64,000 nucleotides of DNA. Origin: Dacryopinax spathularia. Lineage: Eukaryota > Basidiomycota > Dacrymycetes > Dacrymycetales > Dacrymycetaceae. Numbering within the stretch: position 1 is the first letter of the stretch; each line of letters starts with the position of its first letter. The stretch covers positions 124,001-188,000 of the forward strand of contig JBBPFI010000001.1 of assembly GCA_037974965.1 (NCBI GenBank), in the 5' to 3' direction. Positions 1 to 11,800 of the stretch are shown here, one piece after another. The notes beneath the pieces are model-generated. The model saw only the letters and a list, made by a program, of their open reading frames with translations. It ran no database searches and had not been told where the DNA came from. Position numbers and translations under genes: made by a program.

Positions 1-929
1 CGAGCTCGAAGAGGAGTTTTTGCGTCTCACGGGACTTCTCATCGCGATCCGCAGTCATCCGATGAAGCAGCTCGCACCCCAAGTGTGCCAGTCCGCGGAG
101 TCCTTCGTAACGGCAGCGTTGAATGTCAGGTGAGGCCTGGGCGAATTCGTTGTACGGCATGCTGGTACCGAATTCCGCCCACCTCAGGTAAGTTGGAACA
201 GCTTCGTCAAGATGGTCGGGCTCCACGTCGAAAGCGAAGCTGAGTGATTCTCGGGGCCAAGGACATGCATTGTGTTGTCGAGCAGCGGCGAGGCAGTCTT
301 CGAAGCAGGTGATGCTCTCGAGCGTGTTGGGGGCGTGAACCTAGTTCAGGCTTGTAAGTTGGCTGATCCTTGTCGAAATCAGGTCTTACCGCTTCACCGA
401 TGTCCATACCCGAGGCTTGGGAGCCATGGGAGGGAACGCCCAAGATATCCTACTCGGTTGCCTCAGGATGACGAGGGAGTGCACTTAGAAGGATAGACGC
501 ACCGAGGAGTCTCCTTCTTCAGACATTTCCGATGCGCTCCAACCAAATTGATGTCCTTGATGGCGTGGAAGGATGGGTTCACCTGGGTACATCGAGTCGT
601 CCACTCGGGTAGCACGGGACTCCGCGTAATCGGCAGGAAGATCTGCTGCATCTCTTTTGATAGGTAAACCATCCTGATCGGAGCATCAGACCGAGTTCAG
701 GGAGGGAAAACGTGTGAGCTAGGCGTACCTCGTCATGCAAGATCTGCACCTGATAGCGGGCGGGACGTCCATCCGGCCCAACCGCATGGACGTCCATCCG
801 GTGTTGAAGTAGTGGCATCTGGCCACCGGACAGCGAGCGTTGCAATTCTTCGCTTTCTTCGAGGGGGATAGGATCGGACTGTTAAGTAGTTAGCATAGAT
901 TAACAAAATATATTTGACGGACTTACCAT
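1..929 (-). CDS. Unrecognised protein, 3' end outside window
   Basis: I do not recognise this protein. A spliced reading on the minus strand gives exons 929-927, 878-729, 673-503, 449-390 and 340-1, with four introns of 48, 55, 53 and 49 nt whose donors are GTAAGT, GTACGC, GTGCGT and GTAAGA. All junctions keep frame and give about 241 residues without a stop up to the window edge. In this model the ATG is the last codon before the first intron, so exon 1 carries only the start codon; a longer start at 1115 in the same frame is possible. The N-terminal half is acidic and Ser/Pro-rich. The last exon (TLESITCFEDCL, then LSFAFDVEPDHLDEAVPTY) looks helical and globular. No membrane segment or catalytic motif was seen. 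The C-terminus lies outside the window. Confidence 0.55.
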
Positions 930-1329
930 GATTCTAGGACGCAAGACCGCTGCAGATGGGAAAGGAGAGGCAGAGAGAGGAACGATGAGTCGAGGGTGGG
1001 CGAACGCAGCGGGCGTACAAGTGTGACCCTGACCGGAGGCAATCTCAATGCCGCGTCCGTGGCATCCTTGGACGCAATGAGCACCGCCGTACACTCCGCA
1101 CCCATTTTCATCCATGCAGTTCTCGGCCGCCGTAGTTGACTCACACGAGATGCGATCATGATCGGCTTAGAGCACATTCTCAGGGTCTCAATTCCGATCA
1201 CTGGGAGGGGACGTCATCCCAACTCACTGACTCACCAACTCACCCACACCCTACCACCGTCGATCGCGGTTCTCTTCCCCTCCGTGTCGTTCCATACCCC
1301 CTATAACGGCTAACTAGTAAGGAGGAAGC

Positions 1330-4138
1330 ATGCCGCCCCGCCTCAGCAAAAGACAACAACGCGAGCTGCAAGAACAACAGCTCCTCAAGGACCAATCGGT
1401 CGTAGCCGCCGCGGCAGCCGCCAAGGAGGGAGAGGAAGAGGAAGAGAGCGAGGAAGAACTTGCAGGTCTAGTCGGGAAGGCCGGGGGAGGGAACTTATTT
1501 GGTGCTGTACGCTTGCCCATCTCTCGCATGGGATTTGGAGCTGATGAGGTGTAGCTGAACCTAGGCGGTGACGAGGAAGAGGAAGAACCGGAGGAGGAGG
1601 AAGATCACCCCGCTACGTCGAGTAAGCCGAAGTCTAAGAAGGTTTGCTAAACACCTCTCTGTCTGATATATGCGCTCAAAAGGGTGACAGAAAACAAAGA
1701 AGAAGAAGAAGAAGCCCGTCTCTGAGCAGCCTAGCGGAGTCGCGACACCTACGCCTGCAGCATCTGCAGAGTCAGCAGCTGGAGAGTCAGCCCCGCAGAA
1801 GCAAGTGGAAAGAAGTACGCCAATTGCTGAGGGGTCGTCTGCTACGCCGAAGAAGAAGAAGGAGAAGAAGCCGAAGAAGGACGAGCTTGATGAGGCTCTT
1901 GAGGCTATTGCTAGGAAGTGCGTCTGTGTTCTCACTTTCCTGGAGGGCTGAGGCTGATGAGGTTAGGTATGGCGATGTTGCGCGGCCGGTGTCTGCTTCT
2001 GGGGCAGAACAACCGGCGCATGGGACTTCTGCAGCGTCGCGATTACGGTGCGCCCTTCTGTAGTGTAATCCAACACAAAGCTGACTCCGGAGGGTAGGAC
2101 GCTCCTATCCGTTTCGTTCAAAGACCTCGATCCGTCCGTAGAACTGCGCCGTTTCTTCGGTTCCCGTGTCGTATGTTCATCCCTTCTATCCAACCAACCT
2201 CCCGCTGATTGTTTTCTAGATTCAACAAAACCAACCTGCCCAAAACAGACGTCGAGGCCCCATTCTCCGCTCAAAGCTCACCAAGCCCGGCCCGAATTGG
2301 CCACCGCAGAATACCCGACAAGGGATAGAGATGCGCGAACTTACTCCAGAGGAGGCAGCGGATCTCGCAAGGCGAAGACATTGGTCGAAGGGAGATGCGA
2401 GCGTTAGCGGGAGGTGGTGGACCGCCGTGCATACCAAAGCATATAAGACTGTTCAGTATCAGTTCTTGCAGGCTGTACAGAGCCATGGTGCGCTTATGCA
2501 TCTCTCACAGTTTTAGAATCTCTGCTGAAGCTGTTCTGTACAGATCCGAATTCCATCATGGCTCTTCTACAAGTATACCCCTGGCACATCGACAGCCTCC
2601 TCCAGCTCTCCAACGTCGCCACGCATCAAGGCGACCTCACCCTCGCCTCCGAATTCATCGAGCGCGCCATATTCGGCTTCGAGCGCTCTTTCGTACCCGC
2701 GTTCAACCTCGCCACAGGGACAGCGCGGCTCGACTTTGACAGGATCGAGAACCGGCCTTTCTTCATGGCTGTCTCGAAGTATGTTGCCCACTTACAGCGG
2801 AGAGGCTGTCCAAGAACGGCATTCGAGTTCGCTCGTCTGCTGCTGGCGCTAGATCCGTTAGGAGACCCGCATGGAGCATCATTATGGCTCGACTACCTCG
2901 CTATCAAAGCAGGCCAAGGTCAATGGCTGCTCGACACATGGGATCAATGGGAGTCCGCCACGTCCGCTCACGAGATCCACAAGGAGTCGGATGCGCTGAA
3001 TGTTCGATACTTGCCGGGGTGGGCTTATGCGAGGGCATTGGCGGAGTATGATGCTGAGACTGCGAAGGGGGACGGGAAGCATGAGAGGAGCACGCAGGCG
3101 CTGAGGGAGGCGATATTGACGTTTCCTGCTGTTGTACCTGTTTTGGCGGACAAGGCTGGTGTTACGTTGAGTGGAGAGGTGAGGGCGCATAGGGCGTTCC
3201 AGATACAGGTTGGCTATCAGTGAGTCACGCATGCTTTACTCTGTTCGCATGTGACCAACTCGCTGCAGCAACGACAACTCCTCGACCTTGCACCTATTGG
3301 CTCATCTGTACGCTCACCGCTCCAACTCCCTATGGAAGAACCCACCATACAGCGCCTGGCTAGCCTCGACCGTATCTTCCTGCCTCACAGACCTGGACAA
3401 CACCTATTCACCCCGCAGCCAGATCGAAGCGCAGATGAAGAAACGTCCCACCCCACTCTGGATGAGCAGACACATCATCGTAGCCGACCTGAACGCACTC
3501 ATCACTTTCCTTCCCCCATCCGCAACACGCGATATTGGCATGGGCTACGATCCACTCCCTCCGCCGACAAGTATAAGTGCATATGATGATGCTTATTTCG
3601 AGTTTGGAGAAGGACGGGCGGGGGGAAGGGGATGGCAGAGGATGTATGCGGGCGATGAGGGGCAGGCGGGGTTCATGCAGCGGTTGATGCAGCTTCTTGG
3701 CGGTGAAGGTGGCCCAGATGCGGAGAACCTTGCTGTACGTCTTTTCTTTCCGAAGTTTATGCAGTTGTCTGACAACGCGAGCAGTTACAGCAAGCCCTGA
3801 TGGAGCATATCGCCCAACAACAAGCGCAGGTTGCCGCCGTGCGAGAAGAAGCAGGTATAGCACCAGGAGCATGGGAAGCACCGGACGAAGACGCCGCCGA
3901 TCCAGAACATCCAGAAGGTGAAGATGAAGATGAAGATGAGACCGGACCAGGCGCGCCTGCGACTGCAGGTGCGGGAGAGCAGGGAGGACGTGTCTCCCTA
4001 ACTGGGATGCTTAATGCGCTTATGGGACGATTGTGGGCTGGGGGAGCTGAGGGGCACGAAGGAGAAGAGGAGGGGGAAGAGGAGGATGAGGACGATTCGG
4101 ATGCGGATTTGGTGGTGAGGCGGGACGATGTAGATTGA
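1330..4138 (+). CDS. RQC1: TCF25/Rqc1-like ribosome quality control protein
   Basis: Homolog of TCF25 (Nulp1) and yeast Rqc1. In yeast, Rqc1 works with Ltn1 and Rqc2 on stalled 60S subunits, helping ubiquitylation and Cdc48 recruitment. The spliced protein starts MPPRLSKRQQRELQEQQ, then has an acidic stretch and a Lys-rich stretch (about 1555-1915). The core follows: DLDPSVELRRFFG (about 2126), AVQSHDPNSIMALLQ across the intron ending near 2550, PWHIDSLLQLSN, then GCPRTAFEFARLLL and SLWKNPPYSAWL, all matching the TCF25 domain. The C-terminus is acidic with long Glu/Asp runs. There are about seven short introns, for example 1507-1554, 3220-3268 and one near 3736-3784. The exon between about 1965 and 2060 is the least certain. 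No signal peptide was seen; a cytosolic or nucleolar site is inferred from the family. Confidence 0.9.
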
Positions 4139-4501
4139 GGACTTGGTATTTCTATGCGAATGTACGGATAGAAGACGGACCGTGTACACGCGATGGGGAG
4201 GGAAACCGTAGGCACTGCCACTGGCGTGCAGGCTTGCTTTGCTCTAACGACCACCAGCCCTGCCTACCTGGATGGTCGTCCAGTCGTGGAGACACTAATG
4301 AAGTTCTTTCAGCTGGACCACAGTGCGCTTAAGTACCCTCCTTCGGTTGTGATGGCCTCGTGACGGTGACGTGCGGCGATACCTCGGGCCTCTTCGGCAT
4401 TCCGCGACGTCTCCACCTCGGAATACAAATACTCGGAATACTACTTGCCTCCCATATGCTCTCCCCATCCTCATACCCTGCTATGCTATATCTTAGTTGC
4501 G

Positions 4502-6289
4502 ATGTCTACTCTTGATGCGTCATTGGAACTGCGTCCTCAAGGTGTATTAGCAGCTGAGGGCTCAGAACCATGCTTCGCCCTGAGCTCCAATACAAGCCAA
4601 ATCAGAGATGTCGACCACCTTTCCGAGGTGGACAAGGCCTCTTTGCGAGAGCGCTTGCCTGCTCCAGCATCGTTGCAGGTAGAAGATCCGGTGGAGTGGA
4701 CTCTAAGCACAAAGCAAGAGCGCATATACCTGGCGACATGTCTGGTCGGTGCTGCAATCAGTGCGGTTCCTCTCGCCCATCACTATGCCGCTAAAACCTT
4801 ACTTATACCCAGTTGGGTGGAGTGATGGATCTACAGGACCATTGATTCTGCGTATGGAAGACAATTATCAGGTAGGTGCGAGCTTACGGGATACTTGGGC
4901 ACGGCCTGAAGAGGACTAGATCGGTTACGCGGTAGTCTCGCTTCTCTTCATCGCTGCCTTCGTGGTGAGTATTCTACTCTCCACCTCTGACCGTAGCTCG
5001 ACCAAAGTAGGGATTCGCACTAGCGGCACTCGTCACTGTCCCTCTTACAGACCGTCTCGGGTTCGGCAAAGTTGTCGTCCTCGGTTCTGCACTGCAAGTT
5101 GTGGCGTTCGCAGTCGAAGCAGGTGCCCCGCCCTGGCCGGTGTTCGTGATCGCCTACGCCTTGAACGGGTTCGCTGTCGCGGTGATGGGCGCTCAAGTGA
5201 ACGCTTTTGTTGCTTGCCTGCCCGGTGGGAACTGGAAGCTCCAGCTGCTGCATGCAGGATATGTAAGTCGGCAATGTATGCACAAGTGTCCGAATAGAGG
5301 CTGAACACTCGGCGCAGGGCTTGGGTGCATTCGTCAGCCCACTAGCAGCGACCCAGTTCGCACAAATGCCGCACTGGTCATTCCAGTACCTCATCGCCGG
5401 CTGCCTAGCACTGATAGAGCTCACCCTCTTCTGCTTCATCTTCCGTTTTCGAACGCAATCGGGCAAGTCTCGGTGACGCCCGTCCAGTCCGATGCCTAAC
5501 CCCAAGAGCAGAACTACTTCAAACACCAAGACAGTCCTCAGATACCGGGACAAACAAGTATCGCCAGATTTTGCGCTTGCGGACTGTTCACCTTCTTAGC
5601 CTGTTCATCCTCGTCTACGTCGGACTAGAGGTGTCGATAGGCGGATGGATCGTCACATACCTCGTGCAGATCCGAGGCGCTGGTCCAAGCGCGGGGTATG
5701 TGAGTAGCGGGTTCTGGGGTGGTACGCCCTTGTCTTTCGTCAGCTTCGTCAAAATCGCTGAGCATGAGCAGGTCTGGCACTCGGCAGGTTGGTCCTCATA
5801 TGGGTCAACGAGAAACTCGGAGTGAAGCGCGTGATCTTCCTTTATCTCGCCCTGGCTCTGGCTCTGGAGTTCCTGGTATGGTTCGTCCCTAGCGTTGTAG
5901 GCGACGCGGTAGCCGTTTCGGTGATCGGTCTCCTCCTTGGCCCGTTCTACCCGCTTATCGTAGGAGCATGCCAGAAAATCTTCCCTGCTTGGTATGTCCG
6001 ATCTCTCTCATCTTGCAGACTTTGACTAATATGGCTATTGATAGGCTCCTAACAGGATGCATAGGATGGATGGCATCCGTATGTGATCCATCTTTGAGTT
6101 TTGCTCGGTAGGCCACGGCTGATCAGTAGACAGTTCGGCCAAGCGGGATCAGCCGTCTTCCCTTTCCTCACGGGCGCTCTGGCACAGAAGTATGGCATAA
6201 AGGTGCTCCAGCCAGTGCTAGTGGCGATGATCGTGGCAGAGGCTGCTATTTGGACTGTTGTTCCGCTGGGAGAGGGCAGGCCAGAGTAG
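4502..6289 (+). CDS. Major facilitator superfamily transporter (fungal BSC6/FUS-like group)
   Basis: A multi-span MFS permease. The spliced protein starts MSTLDASLELRPQG and has an N-terminal cytoplasmic tail of about 75 residues. It then gives GWSDGSTGPLILRM (first loop signature), VPLTDRLGFGKVVVLG (the conserved loop between TM2 and TM3), LRLRTVHLLSLFILVYVG, SIGGWIVTYL, LALGRLVLIWVNEKLG and FGQAGSAVFPFLTGALA, the order found in fungal 'bypass of stop codon'-type transporters. About eight short introns are needed; the splice to GWSDGSTG uses a donor near 4759 and an acceptor at CCCAG near 4812. One intron near 5463-5508 appears to be GC-AG (donor GCAAGT), because no GT donor gives a normal-length intron in frame. 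The substrate is unknown. It ends RPE-stop, about 150 bp before a possible upstream exon of the next gene. Confidence 0.85.
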
Positions 6290-6730
6290 GATACCAAAGT
6301 CGAGCAAATAGGAGAGCATATTGCATCATGATCTCACGAGAGATGAGAGGAATCGTAGAGCAAAAGGGAAAGTCTTCATGTGCTGTCTATCGTATGTCCG
6401 AGGTGGCGGCATAAATTGCAAGAGCTGGGTATGTTTTTCAACATGTCGCCGAAGAAGAATGACCTCCAAGTCGTCGACACCGACACGGTTCACGCAGCCC
6501 AGAACGAGCCCGATGATGTTGTCATCATACTCGGCAGTCCTATGAAAAAGTATAGAAGCAGGACAACATTGTCTCTGGAGGCGGAGGAGAGGTTTGCGGC
6601 GAGCAGTTGCTTCTAGCTCCTTCCGTTTATGGAAGGTGCCTCCGCGGAAGCAAACAGGGGTCGGCGCTCGCGCGCAAGCAGGCTGGAGTTAGTGCACCTC
6701 CTGGACCAACGACGACAACGACGACGAGTA

Positions 6731-8299
6731 ATGCCTCAGCCTGGTCAGCTGCAACTCTCCTCGCAAGAACAAGCAGCATGGGACGAATATGTTCGCAAGT
6801 ACTACGAGTACTACGGCGTCATGCCGGGAACGTCGACCCCGGGCATCGCTAACGCCGCGAATGCCGCGACGGCGTACCAACAACAGTCGACCGCGGCTGC
6901 TTACCAGGTGTATCAGCAACGTGTTGCCGCTCAGCAGTCACAGCAGTCGTCCCAACCATCACAGACAAGTCAGCCTGATGCACAGCAGCAGGCGGCCCAA
7001 GCGCAGAGCGCACTACAGCAACCTGCTTATACCCAGTACGCACAGCAGCTCCTGCAGCATCAGCAACAGCAACAACAGCAACAACAGCAACAGCAACAGC
7101 AACAGCCAATGCAGTATGCCTTACCGACCAGTACTGCAAGTAAGAGAGGTCGACCGCCTGCTCAAAAGCCCGAGCATAAGGAGACGATCAATGACGCGCT
7201 CGGCAGCGCTGGAGTGGATTTGCGCGTACGCGGATCCGCGATGTTGACTTCTTCGTCTGGTGTTTACGCTTATACAGGCTGAAGAGGACGCGATACATCG
7301 GACGTATGAGGCTGTACCGGGCTCCTATCCTGCTGTCCTACATCCTCGGGATGATCGATCACGAAAGCAAACATTCATGGCACCAAACGCATTGATGAAG
7401 CGCGTCACAGGCATCGGTGGGTACACTTATCGCATCACTCTGAAGCGCACGCTGATTATCGCGCAGCATCAGGATACAGCATCAAGACCGTGTCTAACGA
7501 CGCAGCATCGTATATCGCGCTCGCAGCTCAAGTACATATCACAACATTATTACGCGGCGCACTCGCAGCGAGCAAAAACAGACAACCAGCCGCGAACGGC
7601 GTCGTCCGACCACCAGGGCTCTACCCACAACCAGCAGACGACCCATCTGCGCCTCCCCTCCCAATGTGGTCCCAAGAAATCACGCGCGATATCAACAAGC
7701 AGCTCGCTGCTATTGAGCGCGTTCAACGAGATAACGAGATCCAATCTCGATTGAAGAAGCGAGAACGGGAGGAGGCTACGAACACTGGGAACGGGGAGGC
7801 TGGTGGGGAGGGTGACCAACCGAAGAAGAAGAAAAAGAAGGAGGGACCTGGGGTTGCTGCTCGCAATATGAGCGAGGATGTGAGGAAACGGCTTTCGGAC
7901 GCGGTTGCGATGCGTGCTGCTGGCAATGCGAGCAGCAAGTACTCGTGGTTACAAGCCGGTGCTGCGGCAGCGGCGGCACCAATACAGCCGTTGAAGAAGC
8001 TGAACAAGAACAAGCCGACGGATGGGGAAGCCGCGACACCAGCACCAGCTGCCGCAGCTACGGCCCCTACAACAAGCACAAAGAAGGGCGCAAGTAGCGG
8101 TTGGGGTCGGGCGTTCCAGAACCTCAAAGAGGAGGCGAAGGACAACCGACGCAAGGTGGAGGTGCGGGACGTGATATGGGCCATGGAAGGTCGAGCCGGA
8201 AGTGGCATACCCAGCGGAGGTGATAGAGGAGTAGGAAAGGGAGGCAGAGGCGGGACACGCTGGAGAGGGTGGGAAGCATGGGGTCGGATGCGGGAATAA
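6731..8299 (+). CDS. TAF4: Transcription initiation factor TFIID subunit 4 (TAF4)
   Basis: TAF4 pairs with TAF12 through a histone-fold and helps form the TFIID core at RNA polymerase II promoters. The protein opens MPQPGQLQLSSQEQAAWDEY. A low-complexity Gln/Ala/Ser region follows, with an uninterrupted CAG/CAA tract near 7060-7105 encoding about 17 Gln. After introns near 7221-7278 and 7417-7465 comes the conserved C-terminal domain: SNDAASYIALAAQVHITTLL (histone-fold part), EITRDINKQLAAIERVQRDN, Lys/Glu-rich helices, and VEVRDVIWAMEG close to the end, as in TAF4 C-termini. The start is uncertain. An upstream reading from 6444 (MSPKKNDLQVVDTD, with PDDVVIILGSP) could join through an intron near 6592 and a 40-nt intron ending at 6769, skipping the 6731 ATG. 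Confidence 0.85.
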
Positions 8300-8818
8300 T
8301 CCCTACATCCGTCTGCATGTCCTGTCGCCCTTTCAACTTGGATCGATTTCTTCATTCTACCCTCGTATTTTCGGTCATGAATCTTTGGTGTTGTATTAAT
8401 GGTTCTGTAACACTAGCCTCATGGTCAATGGTCGGAATACAGCCGATAGTTTGCACCACAACCCTTTCCTGTCTGTGGCCAGAACACACTCCCGCCTCTT
8501 TGATGAGCCATTGTCAAGGTCTGGGATATTGATCCAAAGAATCCGGGGCATGTTACTAAAACAAGAAACACGGGATCAATTGGTTACGCGCTGCCCGCCG
8601 CCACGGGGAAGTGACGGCCGACGGCGGTGAGCGCGATGTCCCAAAGCACCGCTTCCTCATCGTCAGACGCATCATACACACATACATACCCGCACGTCGT
8701 CTACGGACGCGCATACACTTACCCGCTCTGCCTAAATGCTGCTTGCTCTCCACTTTGGCTGAGGGACTGAACTCGCGCCGTCCACTTCTTGACCTGAACT
8801 GCTAGACAGCGACCAACA

Positions 8819-11800
8819 ATGTCGGACCCTTTCGACAGCCAGGAGTACCATGCTGCGCCGGTGTCGAGCCTGAGGAGCAAGTTCGAGCAGCTTGCTGCGC
8901 AGTCATCGTCATCAGCTTCGCCTACCCCAACGCCATCCTCATCAACACGTGGTCGCCCGCTCGCTCAGTACGGCGGGTTAGCAGCGACGAGCTCGCAGTC
9001 GCTCGAGGTGTCCGAGTTCGGCGAGGGCATCCCCCGCGTCCGAGCGAAGAGCAACCCCTCTGCGCCGAAACCTATTCCTGGACCGAAGCCGCATGTCGAA
9101 GCAGGGGATATTTTGGGAAATGGGAATGGGAATGGGACGGGAAACGGAGGTCTCGTCGCTCCTACGCCTCGGAAACCGAGCGAAGTGCGAGGTTCGCCTT
9201 CCTCGCCGGATCTGGGCGTGGCGTACCGGAGGGATGGGTACCTCGAGGCGACCGCGACCGCCGGCGGTAGTGCGTCATCGGACGGAGGGACGCCGAGCAT
9301 CGTCCCCCCTCTTCGACCTGTGTCGAGACGAGGTACAGACTCGGCAAGCGATCCATCAACGCCTGTATCGCGATATCACACGCCGGCGCCTAGTCCGCCT
9401 CGAGCTCGCACACCAGCACCAGCACCTCCTCCTCCTCGCGCGCGCACGCCAGCACCTCCAACGACCACCACTACGCAGTCGACGTCAGTCCCTCCAACCT
9501 CCGGGTCAGCAAGTACGACTGTTGTGCCGACTGTGGTCGTGGATAGTGCGGCGCTTGCCAGAAAGCCGCCCCCTCCTCCTCCTGTTCGCCCTCGTATATC
9601 TGGAGAGGCTGTCCTTCAAGTAACAGCACCAGAGCAGCAGTCATCCAAGTACATCGGCCTTCCCCCTCGATCACCGTCTGGCCGCTCCTTATCGCCTATT
9701 CCTCGCTCATCCTCAGCTCCTAGCATCACTGCTCCTCGACCGATCCCCATATCAAACGGCGGTGCACCCGCGGAGGGAGCCATCCTCGAACACGGCCAAT
9801 ATACCGAGTCGCCTCCTCCACTACCCGTCCGACCTGGCGGTGCTACGCCCGTAGACGAGCTGGGTCGACGACCGCCGCCTACCCCCTCATCCAGTGCGGC
9901 AACACTACCCCTTCGACATCGACCGACCGTCTCTACCAGTGCCCTACCCACCCGAGGGCCTCCGCCATCGGTACCTCCACGACCGACAACCGGTGTCAAG
10001 CTCTCACCCGTCCTGCGGCCTGACGCGTCGTCGTCCGACGCTCCTCCCCTACCTTCCCGACCCCGGTTATCCCCGGCATCATCATCAGAGGACGCCAATG
10101 CTGTGTACGCATCCGGATCGGGCTCATCATCTGTAACATCCTTATCACCGACTCACACCGCAACTCCCGTCCCAGGCACAGCGCCACCTTTACCGTTGCG
10201 CAAGATCGCTGCTCCTCTTCCTCTGTCGAACGCGACGTACGCAATTGAGGCCGCAAGTGGCCCAACAAAACTACCACGCTCAGCACCTCCTGTGCATCCC
10301 GCTGTTGAGAAACGTCAACCTGCGTTTGATCACGCAACCAGCCCTCCTCAGGTTTCCGCTTCTTTGCCCACACATCCGGCATTACCAAGCCGTGGACTCG
10401 ATAGTCAAGGCAGCACCATCCCCTCCTCCCCCCTCCCTCCACATCTCCCACCTCCAACCCGAAACGTCACCGTATCCAGCCAGCCACCTCGAAGGGAAAA
10501 GAGCGGGGACGACGACAGCGAAAGCGAGGAGGAATACGAGAACGGGAGCGCCGTTTCTCCCCCTGGACTATCTATGCAGAGCGGCCAGCCCTTACTAGCC
10601 GGCTCAGCACCTCGAAAAGGGTACGAAGACTTGCCAGACGCGACGAACTCTAATCGTCGACCGCCACATTTGTTCATGGATAGCCGGGCTGTTCCTGCCA
10701 GGAGCCATCTGAACCAGTATCCGGTCGTGGCGATGGCCGGCTCGTTCGTCGTTATCGGGAACTGGGGCCTGACGGTCTACGATGTGGACAAAGGCGAGTC
10801 CGAGCCCGTATCGACCTTACATATCGGACTGGAAGATATCAACCTCGAATGGCGTATCAAAGACCCCCGAGTGACAGCTATGGAGTTCCGACCGGGCGTC
10901 ATCCCGGAGGAAGACGGACGCTACCTCTGGTGCGGGACGAAAGACGGCCACTTGTGGGAGCTGGACGTCTGGACTGGTATTATAACCGAGACTCGGGCAC
11001 AGGCGCACTCGTCAGCTGTGACGCATATCTTCCGGTATCAAAGGAGTATGGTCACTATGGAGGAAAGTGGGAAGATGTTTGTCTTCGACTCGGACGAGGC
11101 GAGCGGGATGGCGCCTCGGATGAGCTCGAACCCTCGGTTCTACCGGATTGGAGAGAAACAAGCGTTCGCCCGAGTGTTGGGCAAGCACGGACAAGTTTGG
11201 ACAAGCGAAGGCTCGGGACTTGGGACGGTAGGAGGGGCGAAAAGTCTGGCTAGCACTCCCACACGAGGCCCAGCGATACGAGTCTACGACATCCGAGCGC
11301 CGGAGAATGGTGGCGGGCCGTATCGTACCATTGTCTGTCCCGAGCCGCTGGGTGCCGTCACTGCAGGTTGTGTCTTACCGACCCGCGCGGACTTCATCTA
11401 CCTCGGGCATGAGGGCGGTTGCTTGTCCATCTGGACCCGAACAGACGAAGAGCCAAGATTCGTCAAGAGCGTCAAGATCGGACCTTCTGATATTCTCGCA
11501 CTTGAAGGGGTTCTGAACCGCCTTTGGATCGGGAATCGGCAGGGCATGATCGCTGCTTACGACGTCGAACCGTGGCCGTGGAGGGTCACGAACGTCTGGA
11601 AGGCTCACGGCGAGAGTCCTGTGACCAAGCTTGCTGTTGATGTCATCGGGATTGCGAGGAATCAAAGGTTGGCGGTGTTGAGCATGGGCAAGGACGAGAA
11701 AGTGAGGCTTTGGGACGGCCTGCTGAGCTATCATTGGATTAGTGAGTCACGCCGCTGCCCTTCATTTGCGCTGTTACTGAATAGACATCAGACGACGAGC

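Noticed and set aside
7060-7105. CAG/CAA tract as a satellite repeat
   Set aside because: It is in frame within TAF4 and encodes a Gln tract, common in this protein.
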